This document shows, one piece after another, positions 54,901-61,350 of a DNA stretch of 64,000 nucleotides. A program made the translations under genes and the position numbers. Under the pieces are notes generated by a model. The model did no database searches. It worked only from the letters and a program-made list of their open reading frames with translations, and was not told the DNA's origin. The DNA comes from Sulfurimonas sp. HSL-3221 (lineage in GTDB: Bacteria; Campylobacterota; Campylobacteria; Campylobacterales; Sulfurimonadaceae). The stretch's first letter is position 1, and the number at the start of each line of letters is the position of its first letter. Where the stretch lies: the NCBI RefSeq assembly GCF_021044585.1, contig NZ_CP087998.1, forward strand, positions 620,001 through 684,000. The letters run 5' to 3'.

Positions 54901-56049
54901 GATCGAAATGCCGGCGCCGAAGGCCATGCGGTAATTGTTGATCATAAAGAAGAGTTCGGCGCGGAGCAGGTCGGAGAGGATTTTGCCGCTGATCTGCTTC
55001 TGCTGGGTACCAAGGTTGATATACCAGGTAGTCGGGTTCTCGAAGGAGAAGAAGGCGTCGAGCACCCCGTTTGCACGGAGCAGATAGGTCTTTCCCTCTT
55101 TGGGAATGTTGACCTTGACACCCATGCCGAGCGCCATGGAGGCCGAGGCAATGTCGACGACGATGTACCCTTCGACCTGCGCCGAGTCGCTGGAGATCAG
55201 CTTGCCCGTACCACCCAGGATAAAGACCGGTCCCGGGGTCAGCACCGCCAGACCGATCGGCTCGAGTTTGAGTACGTAGCCGTTGTCCGCCAGGGTGACC
55301 AGGTCCGTTCGGATGCCCACGCCCACGGCTGTCTGGTCGATGGGGCCGGCCTGCCAGCGGTCGAGTTCCTTGTTCTTTGCCCAGCGGACATAATCATTGG
55401 CGGCCGGGTCGGTGACAGGCAGGCCGTTCTTTTCGAGACGGGCGATGAAATTGTAGGCGAAGTCGCCTCCCATCCCGGCGAGTCCCAGGCCGGTACTGCC
55501 CAGTGGGACGGGTGCCGGAAGGTCGACATCCAGCCCGATCATGACGCCGCGGTCGCTCAGGCCGCCCAGGAAGAGGTCCAGGCCGAAACCGGCGGGCTCT
55601 ATTTTCAGCGCGCCGCGTCCCATCCAGACCCCGTCGTCATATCCCAATCCAAGCTGGGCATTGAAGACCTTCTTTTTCCTGATCTTGAGGTCGCCCATGA
55701 CGGTAATCCATTCGATGATGGTGATGGGAGAACCCCCGCTCATCAAATCGACGTCCGTAGAGATGGTGACCTCCACACGCATAAAGACCGATTCCATCCC
55801 CTTGAACAGGGGAATGCGTCCCCGGATCAGAAAGGTGATATGGTCTACTTCCGGATCGGATGTGGCGGTATAATCCGTCACCCGTACCAGCGGTGAGGAT
55901 GCCAGCGGCTTTTCGCTGCCGACTTCACTTGCAAGCTCTTTGAGCTTGGTTTCAATTTGCGTTTCTCCCCATGTGGCGATATCTTCCCACATGTCTCGGA
56001 GAGCCTGCCAGATGATTTCCCTAAAAAGATTGTCAAGCCATTGATCCAT
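51964..56049 (-). CDS. Giant beta-rich protein of unknown function, 1361 residues
   Basis: This is the largest gene here. It has no signal peptide; the N-terminus (MDQWLDNLFREIIWQALRDM) is amphipathic helical. Residues about 50-460 form a strand-rich domain with a long series of amphipathic and glycine-rich strands (LGLGYDDGVWMGRGALKIEP, LFLGGLSDRGVMIGLDVDL, PAPVPLGSTGLGLAGMGGDF). This recalls uncharacterised large proteins, possibly DUF6603, but I cannot verify it. Beta domains follow (about 500-1230), then a helical C-terminus with a polar tail. An AGGGG site precedes the ATG; the 731-residue gene overlaps its stop. Confidence 0.75.
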   Translation of the reverse strand: MDQWLDNLFREIIWQALRDMWEDIATWGETQIETKLKELASEVGSEKPLASSPLVRVTDYTATSDPEVDHITFLIRGRIPLFKGMESVFMRVEVTISTDVDLMSGGSPITIIEWITVMGDLKIRKKKVFNAQLGLGYDDGVWMGRGALKIEPAGFGLDLFLGGLSDRGVMIGLDVDLPAPVPLGSTGLGLAGMGGDFAYNFIARLEKNGLPVTDPAANDYVRWAKNKELDRWQAGPIDQTAVGVGIRTDLVTLADNGYVLKLEPIGLAVLTPGPVFILGGTGKLISSDSAQVEGYIVVDIASASMALGMGVKVNIPKEGKTYLLRANGVLDAFFSFENPTTWYINLGTQQKQISGKILSDLLRAELFFMINNYRMAFGAGISIGGEWKWSIITLFARIGAAVAATIGWNPVLLEGLFKIWGELGLKVWKFKFALSGAAEVLGHTPDPTELDVTFKYKLNLPWPIPDIKGEKTLTLGDEEPEAPAVASPLLAGTWKRGAESDSGAMKPALLHALTGRQWEFNAEARGAWPDVEIVIPFSTRVIDQTGKVVGSVISAATEGGYTVTHRLDSLTVTDIAQGTTVAGIQAVWAAGPGGDTARLHINGQDPFAWVVPHVDTIESTYETPGRTCEVNFGYGAEEHFINPRRFNEMLVDPIQNMGSLETVFQPALPTRVFKSERFELAFRTATDLPVEVEQITLYLVGNLEYDRKMRIETKYGVFTVSDVVWSPYDSLQLMALTIQLPQPEATIVISSGSKDRDLLLYAVRYTEARQRSCNWQEKVVLTPGRYAVSLSGTSVAEYPGGGLPSSKTTEWELNDTFNIDFPETLRPYIRSTTIGDNRIFFDESLPWNPTMYGFGFPIYQDYRPAVRFLVPYMDAIFNPLRMRIVWESGETVVQDLIPGPNGDGDSYLPGQSRQWIAEHCGTVSPDQEIVLPDLLAQSGPAAVALAFDHPERGEVKLDGWNCYVSMFASFTEHLDWDSRCLTVRYNPSGRTDSACCPSIIPVSYQKPHRPVRKGNRVDPIFARKTLSVAESFRPVFENDRLIGNGDLIQPLYPEELSVPPVNWRLPSAMTQWISPLDALSAERFARFAAASGARFNDGSGDMLDGINDTVESTTIEAVTDGSGRPLALWVRTPEPVDWRRVEASLQIRHVEQSGDCPTGYELRHPLELTVEILPSPDATSAFLVGGLAGHRTRLPRGEYTLTLRFDTTLPGLPRLRPSPAVGGPTEQIALTFIQPFGERWPLPASPIEIPAGLLERLVVIYDIPWDIIDVLIDPRVDPDWIKERLKGDATPPLQTPDQPALDAFSSAVKQLENVSKRLADLPENLGSAIRTLSAAETKNVPKTSAPDVGLDSDVSDKGGME

Positions 56050-56569
56050 CGTTCCCGCCCCTTTGCGTTTGCCTGCGTTCCGTTTGACGTTTCCCTAACG
56101 ACTCCTACCGTGAGCTATGCCTATTACGCCCCTGCTGTATGCATACTAAAAAACATACATTCATATTAATAATTAAAAAGACGTACTTGATAATTCTACA
56201 AGTTGTAGCTTAAAAGATGCAACAAGATGCCGTGTATAAGTATTGGGAGGAAAACGGGCGTGGCCGGAAGGGATGGCATCGTCGGGGGGCTTGCTGTGAA
56301 AAAGGGGAGAGGGACGGTCGACGGAGTGTCAGCGCATTTTGAATGCCAGCGTGAAATCCTCGTAGTCCAGGTAGGTGAAGCGGAAAAAGAAGCTATCCAG
56401 ACGCTTGCAGCACTTTGTAAAGATATTGGTAGACTCTGCTTTCATGTGTTCCATCATAGTACGCTTCTATTACCTCCGGGGGACAGATCCGCAACCGTTT
56501 GATAACATCGTGGGAAAAGCAGTGATGATAGACATCGGTCCCGAAACGATCAAAGCGGTGCCGAAGCAG
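56050..56569. other. AT-rich gap with operator-like palindromes and a possible tiny gene
   Basis: The 520 bases before the giant cassette are far more AT-rich than the surroundings, chiefly 56140-56225. Two perfect inverted repeats are seen: CTACAA-G-TTGTAG (56196-56208) and GTATGCATAC (near 56140-56150). Minus-strand TATTAAT/TATGAAT runs could be -10 boxes for the 1361-residue gene. The rest holds one possible small gene (56329-56457, minus). I see nothing else. Confidence 0.5.
56329..56457 (-). CDS. Possible 42-residue protein, doubtful
   Basis: The frame encodes a protein with the middle KCCKRLDSFFFRFTYLDYED and a basic end. Cys-Cys, clustered Phe and Asp, and a normal codon pattern argue for coding, but the GGAGG site is 15 bases from the ATG, too far for a good ribosome site. 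It could be a remnant of a longer gene. Family unknown. Confidence 0.3.
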   Translation of the reverse strand: MMEHMKAESTNIFTKCCKRLDSFFFRFTYLDYEDFTLAFKMR

Positions 56570-58504
56570 CTACTGGTGTCGCTCGGCGATGCGGCGGAAC
56601 TCCTCTTTGAGTGCGAGGAAGACGTCGACGATCTGCGGGTCGAAATGGCTTCCCCGTCCCTCGACGATGATCGCCTCCGTCTCTTCAAAAGAGAAGGGCT
56701 CTTTGTAGTAGCGCCGGCTGATGAGCGCATCGTATACGTCGGCCAGGGCCATCAGACGTGCCTCGAGGGGGATCGCCTCGCCCGAGAGTCCCTGGGGGTA
56801 GCCGCTGCCGTTCCACTTTTCATGGTGGCCGTAGGCGATATTGCGGGCGACACGGAGCATTTCGTTGTCGCGGTAGCTGTTAATGGCGTTGTCGAGCATC
56901 TCCTTGCCGTAAGTCGTATGCAGTTTCATCGTCTCGAACTCTTCGGGGGTGAGCCGGCCCGGTTTTTTGAGGATATGGTCCGGGATGCCGACTTTGCCGA
57001 TGTCGTGGAGCGGTGCGGTATGAAAGAGCTGCTCGATATAGGTGTCGCTGAGTATCTCCCGGTAGGAGCCCTGCCGCGCCATGGCCATGGCGAGAAGCCT
57101 GACGTAGTTTTTGGTACGGATGATGTGGGCGCCCGTCTCCATATCCCGTGTCTCTGCGACGAGGGCCATGCTGTCGAGGGCCGCCTGGTGGGAGTGGCTG
57201 AGCTGCTCGTAGAACTGTTTGCGCTGGGTATAGCCTTTGACCGCAATGGCGAGGGCCATAATGATAAAGCTGACAGCCAACGGGGTCAGGAAATAGCCCG
57301 GGGCGATGTAGAGCGATTGGGTCAGCGCGGTGACGGCGGCGGCGCTGTAGAACAGTGTGACGGCACCGAAGAAGAAGATAATGGAGAGGTAGCGTTTGCG
57401 GCGGAACAGGATGAGCGTTGCCAGGGCGCTCAGAAACGAAAGGACCATATTGACGGGGGGGAAGACCCCGGGTTGGGAGATGAGGTCGCCGTTGAAGAAG
57501 TTTTCGATCAGCGTCGCATGCATAAAGATCCCCGGCAGCACTTCGTCCGGGGCAACGGTATAGCGGTCGTGAAGTCCCACGGCCGTCGCACCGACGAGGA
57601 CGTATTTACCCCGGATGTCGGCGGGGTCTACCCGGCCCTGCAGCAGGTCGACGGCGGAGATGCGCCGGTAGGTGTCCGGGGGATAGAAGCGGAGCAATAC
57701 ATTGGTATGGGCATCGGTGTAGAAGGTCCGGTCACCGAGTGTTGTCCGAAGGCCAAGGGGGCTGTCTGCAAGGCGCATTTCGGCAGGGAAGCGTCCCGAG
57801 GTCAGCAGCATCGCGACGGCGAGAGCGGCGACGGGTTTGTGTTGCAAGCGCATAACAAGGGGCATCCGGCGGAAAATACCGTCACGATCCTCGCGGGCAT
57901 TGATAAAACCCGTAGAGCGACTCTGCCTCTGCAGGGCGGGAATGTTGCAGAGCAGCCCTACCCCGGTATAGAGCGTATCAACCCCTTCGGCATCGATGCG
58001 GTAGCCTGTATCCTTGAAACAGGCAGTGTCGTTGCTGTCCCACCGATTTTTGAGGTAGAGCGGCAGCAGCAGTGGAAGGTCGCTGATCGTGTCGGCCAGG
58101 AGGGTGTCGTTATCGTACAGCCACTCCGGGAGCCCTCCGATCTGCACGGAGAGACCGAAATAGTCGCGGTAGAAACGTACGAGTTCCCGGGGGGAGGTGC
58201 GGTCGTTTTCAGGGAAGATGACGTCCGCGGCGATGGCCGCGGGCTTGTAGGTGCCGATCTGCTCAAGCAGCTTGGCCGTCAGGACCCTGGGCCAGGGCCA
58301 CTGTCCCAGCGCTTCGAGGCTTTTGTCGTCGATCTCGACGATCATCGTCGCCGGTTCGCCGAGCTGCGACGGAGCGACGACTGTGGCGATCCGTTTATAG
58401 AGGTCGTAGAGAAAATTGTCGCTTTGCTGCAGCAGGGCGGTCGGGTAGGCCGCCAGATAGAAGAGCAGCGTCGACAGCGCGACTGCGACGTAGAATTTCC
58501 GCAT
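56570..58504 (-). CDS. CHASE2 sensor with HD-GYP phosphodiesterase output
   Basis: The 644-residue protein has an N-terminal membrane helix, an extracytoplasmic CHASE2 sensor domain (about 30-330, with GQWPWPRVLTAKLLEQIG and GKYVLVGATAVGLHDRYTVAPD), three membrane helices (about 340-420) and a cytosolic HD-GYP domain. The HD motif is HDIGKVGIP (about 498-506) and the GYP motif HHEKWNGSGYP (about 556-566), so cyclic-di-GMP hydrolysis is expected. It ends the fecR-ompA-type operon; the spacer to the OmpA-like gene is four bases. The ligand is unknown. Confidence 0.9.
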   Translation of the reverse strand: MRKFYVAVALSTLLFYLAAYPTALLQQSDNFLYDLYKRIATVVAPSQLGEPATMIVEIDDKSLEALGQWPWPRVLTAKLLEQIGTYKPAAIAADVIFPENDRTSPRELVRFYRDYFGLSVQIGGLPEWLYDNDTLLADTISDLPLLLPLYLKNRWDSNDTACFKDTGYRIDAEGVDTLYTGVGLLCNIPALQRQSRSTGFINAREDRDGIFRRMPLVMRLQHKPVAALAVAMLLTSGRFPAEMRLADSPLGLRTTLGDRTFYTDAHTNVLLRFYPPDTYRRISAVDLLQGRVDPADIRGKYVLVGATAVGLHDRYTVAPDEVLPGIFMHATLIENFFNGDLISQPGVFPPVNMVLSFLSALATLILFRRKRYLSIIFFFGAVTLFYSAAAVTALTQSLYIAPGYFLTPLAVSFIIMALAIAVKGYTQRKQFYEQLSHSHQAALDSMALVAETRDMETGAHIIRTKNYVRLLAMAMARQGSYREILSDTYIEQLFHTAPLHDIGKVGIPDHILKKPGRLTPEEFETMKLHTTYGKEMLDNAINSYRDNEMLRVARNIAYGHHEKWNGSGYPQGLSGEAIPLEARLMALADVYDALISRRYYKEPFSFEETEAIIVEGRGSHFDPQIVDVFLALKEEFRRIAERHQ

Positions 58505-58508
58505 GACG

Positions 58509-59105
58509 CTACCGGATCGTCATCACGACACGGCGGTTTTGCGGTTCGGTAGTATTATCCGGCGTCTGCACCTGGAGGAGATACTCCCCCAGTCCGTCGG
58601 TTTGGCATCGGCGCATCGTGACGTCCCGCCGTTCGAGCATCGTTTTGAGCGCCGAAGCCCGTTTCTCCGAGAGGGCGAGATTGTACGACTCGCTCCCCGT
58701 CGTGTCGGTGTAGCCGGTGATGGTGAGACGCAGGGGGCTGAGCTCCCGGAGCAGCGGAAGGATTTGGGCAAGATCGTGGCGCGATTTCGGTGTCAGGCCG
58801 GCGCTGTTGTTCTCGAAATAGAGAGTGAGGGTCAGAGGCGGAGGCGGCGCGACGGCGAAGGTTTCAGCGTCCTCGGCGGTCAGCTCTGCGTCTGAAACCG
58901 TTTCAGGAGCACTGGGGGCCTCCGAACTGCTTTCCAGTCTGGTACCTTCGTAGGGGGTGTCGATGGTGAGACTTCCACCTTCCGTGGTGACGATGATGGC
59001 GTTTTGGCTGCTTTTGTTATCAAGCAGTACGACCTCCGTACCAGGGTGATCCATCACCAGAGCCGTGACAATGAGGACGACGGAGACAAGGAGGACTTCG
59101 ATCAT
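58509..59105 (-). CDS. OmpA-family peptidoglycan-associated protein
   Basis: The 198-residue protein has an N-terminal hydrophobic helix (IEVLLVSVVLIVTALVM), a periplasmic linker rich in acidic and Ser/Pro residues (about 50-90), and a C-terminal OmpA-like domain that begins LTLTLYFENNSAGLTPKSRHDL and contains ITGYTDTTGSESYNLALSEKRA. The D and R residues that bind meso-DAP in peptidoglycan are present. It probably anchors the sensor to the cell wall. The fecR-type gene ends one base before its start. Confidence 0.88.
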   Translation of the reverse strand: MIEVLLVSVVLIVTALVMDHPGTEVVLLDNKSSQNAIIVTTEGGSLTIDTPYEGTRLESSSEAPSAPETVSDAELTAEDAETFAVAPPPPLTLTLYFENNSAGLTPKSRHDLAQILPLLRELSPLRLTITGYTDTTGSESYNLALSEKRASALKTMLERRDVTMRRCQTDGLGEYLLQVQTPDNTTEPQNRRVVMTIR

Positions 59106-59106
59106 A

Positions 59107-59532
59107 TCAATGCACCTTTACGAAAAAGCGGGTACCGCGTACCCCTATCGTCCCCTCGGGAACTCTGAAAGTGACGGATTTTGGGGAAACTTTCCCGATT
59201 TTACCGGTTTCGACGATGGCGCTTCCCTCTTTCAAGAAGAGGTCGAACCGGTACTTTTTCCGGCTCGGCTCGAAGAGGTAATCGTCGATCTTCAGCACGC
59301 TCTTGTTGCCCAGGGCGACCGTGCTGCCGTCGTTGAAGAGAATGCTGAGGGCACCGTCGCTCCCGGTAAAGATGATGTCGCCCCGGTAAAGCTCCTCACC
59401 GCTGTCTGAAGGGGTAATGACATCGCCGCCCCGGCGGATGCCGACCTCGTTTTTCAGGTTGTCAAGCACGGCGACACTCTCCGCAGACCAGAGCGTGATG
59501 CTTATCAGACATAAAAGAAGGATTCGTTTCAT
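59107..59532 (-). CDS. Secreted FecR-domain protein
   Basis: The 141-residue protein has a signal peptide (KRILLLCLISITLWSAESVA) and a FecR-type beta domain with DIIFTGSDGALSILFNDGSTVALGNKS and PEGTIGVRGTRFFVKV. FecR domains in such secreted proteins bind the cell envelope or carry signals to partner sensors. The start is ATG 59532, set by an AAGGTGA site; a frame 24 bases upstream is less likely. It leads the operon with an OmpA-like protein and a CHASE2-HD-GYP sensor. Confidence 0.87.
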   Translation of the reverse strand: MKRILLLCLISITLWSAESVAVLDNLKNEVGIRRGGDVITPSDSGEELYRGDIIFTGSDGALSILFNDGSTVALGNKSVLKIDDYLFEPSRKKYRFDLFLKEGSAIVETGKIGKVSPKSVTFRVPEGTIGVRGTRFFVKVH

Positions 59533-59605
59533 TGGGTCACCTTGCAAGGGGTGCATGCTTTTTTTAGATTGTATGACAATCCGTGTGAAAATGTCAAACG
59601 ACGCG

Positions 59606-59815
59606 CTATGATCGAAAGAGATTGACGAGCAGTGTCAGTACGATGCTGATAACGACCATCGTGGTAATGGGGATGTAGATGCGGGAGTGTTCGTTTTCGA
59701 TACGGATGTCGCCGGGGAGTCTGCCGAACCATCCGAAAAAGCCCGGTAGGAAGTGCAGCAGAAGGCCGACAACGACCAGCAGGGTGCCGGCGATGATCAG
59801 CCATTTTGCCGTCAT
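59606..59815 (-). CDS. DUF2905 family small membrane protein
   Basis: The 69-residue protein has two membrane helices (WLIIAGTLLVVVGLLLHF and ITTMVVISIVLTLLVNLF) around the loop GWFGRLPGDIRIENEHSRIYIPI, which carries the DUF2905 signature RLPGDI. Function unknown. Its ATG overlaps the sulP stop by four bases, so it is translated from the valS-sulP message. Confidence 0.88.
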   Translation of the reverse strand: MTAKWLIIAGTLLVVVGLLLHFLPGFFGWFGRLPGDIRIENEHSRIYIPITTMVVISIVLTLLVNLFRS

Positions 59816-61350
59816 AGGTTGACTGCGACCTTGTAGGTGGGGTCGGTGACCTCGTAGGTGCAGTGGGGACCGGCGGCTTTGAGAAGTTTTTTACAATCTT
59901 CGCTCAGGTGCCGCAGCGTGAGCTGCTTGTTGGCATCTTCGTACTTGCGGGTGATCGTATCGATCGCTTCGACGCCGGAAGCGTCCATGACCCGGGCGTT
60001 TTGGAAGTCGATCACGACGCGCGGGGGGTCCCGGTCGATCGTAAAGGCGTCGAAGAAGCTCGCCGTCGAACCGAAGAAGAGGGGACCGTCGAGTTCATAC
60101 ACCTTCGTGCCGTCCGCTTCGACCTGGCTTTTGGCATAGATGCGCGCATGTTTCCAGGCAAAGACAAGGGCGGAGATGATGACACCGGAGATGACGGCAA
60201 TGGCCAGGTCCTCGACGATCGTAATGAGTGTCACGGCGACCATGACGAAGGCGTCGGAACGCGGCATATATTTCAGGTGGCTGAAACTGCTCCATTCGAA
60301 GGTGCCGATGCTGACCATGAACATGATCCCGACCAGCACGGCGATCGGGATGACGTTGAGCACATCGGTGAGCGACGCGACGAGGACCATCAGGCCGACG
60401 GCGGCAGTAACGCCGGAGAGCCGTCCGAGGCCGCCGGAGGTGTAATTGATGATGGACTGGCCGATCATCGCACACCCCGGCATCCCGCCGAAGAGTCCGC
60501 AGGTCATATTCCCGGTTCCCAGCGCGATACACTCCTGGTTGCCGCTGCCGCGGGTGCCGCTCATCTCGTCAAGGACAGCCAGGGTCAGCAGGGACTCGAT
60601 TAGGCCGACAAGGGCCATGATGACCGCATAGGGGAGGACGACGAGGATGGCGCTCGGGTCGAGGATGAAGTCCGGAATGTGGAAAGAGGGCAGCTGACCT
60701 TTGAACGCGGAGAGGTTCGCCATGTCGCCGACGGTACCGGTCTGGAGGCCGAAAAGGTAGGCGACGAGGGTGAGCGCAACGATGGCGACGAGGCCGGCCG
60801 GGACTGCTTTGGTGTAGCGCGGCAGGACGAACATGATCAACATCGTGATCGCTACGAGGGCGTACATGATGACGCCTTCACCCTCAAAGAACTTGAACTG
60901 CGCCGTTGCGATGACGATGGCTAGACCGTTGACAAAGCCGTACATTGCCGGCTGGGGGACGAGGCGGATGAACTTACCCATCTTGAAGACGCCGAAAAGG
61001 ATCTGGATCGCGCCGGTCAGCAGGGCGGCGAGAGTGACGTACTGCAGGACGCCCCAGGCGAGTTCCTCCCCGCCGAGCCCCTGCGAACGAAGCAATCCGG
61101 AGACCTCCAGGGTCAGGCCGATAAGGACGACGGCAACGGAGCCGGTCGCCCCGCTGATCATCCCGGGCTTGCCGCCGATCAGCGCCGTGATAAGGCCGAG
61201 GATAAAGGCGGTGTAGAGACCGACAATGGGGCTGACTTCGGCGATGAAGGCGAAGGCGATCGCTTCGGGCACAAGGGCGACGGCAACGACGAGCCCGGAG
61301 AGGACGTCGTTCTTGATGTTATCGGTACGGTAGTTCTGAAGGTTGAACAT
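59812..61350 (-). CDS. SulP-family anion transporter with STAS domain
   Basis: The 512-residue protein is a SLC26/SulP transporter: many membrane segments begin with NDVLSGLVVAVALVPEAIAFAFIA, followed by the ALIGGKPGMISGATGSVAVVL motif (about 57-77), and end with a cytosolic STAS domain (about 415-510) holding RVVIDFQNARVMDASGVEAID. Substrates of this family include sulfate, bicarbonate and other anions, and the sequence does not decide among them. It starts on the last base of the valS stop codon (TGATG), so it is coupled to valS. Confidence 0.92.
   Translation of the reverse strand: MFNLQNYRTDNIKNDVLSGLVVAVALVPEAIAFAFIAEVSPIVGLYTAFILGLITALIGGKPGMISGATGSVAVVLIGLTLEVSGLLRSQGLGGEELAWGVLQYVTLAALLTGAIQILFGVFKMGKFIRLVPQPAMYGFVNGLAIVIATAQFKFFEGEGVIMYALVAITMLIMFVLPRYTKAVPAGLVAIVALTLVAYLFGLQTGTVGDMANLSAFKGQLPSFHIPDFILDPSAILVVLPYAVIMALVGLIESLLTLAVLDEMSGTRGSGNQECIALGTGNMTCGLFGGMPGCAMIGQSIINYTSGGLGRLSGVTAAVGLMVLVASLTDVLNVIPIAVLVGIMFMVSIGTFEWSSFSHLKYMPRSDAFVMVAVTLITIVEDLAIAVISGVIISALVFAWKHARIYAKSQVEADGTKVYELDGPLFFGSTASFFDAFTIDRDPPRVVIDFQNARVMDASGVEAIDTITRKYEDANKQLTLRHLSEDCKKLLKAAGPHCTYEVTDPTYKVAVNL

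Noticed and set aside
53740-55896. A 718-codon open frame on the plus strand
   Set aside because: It is antisense to the 1361-residue gene. The minus-strand frame is longer, has a ribosome site and is coupled to the next gene; the plus frame is rich in D, G and R as expected of an antisense shadow.
49059-56049. Phage or transposon origin of the 49-56 kb block
   Set aside because: No integrase, transposase, phage structural motif, direct repeat or tRNA boundary was found. Transfer remains only a suggestion from the AT-rich gap.
56375-58552. A 725-codon open frame on the plus strand
   Set aside because: Antisense to the CHASE2-HD-GYP gene, whose catalytic motifs are intact.
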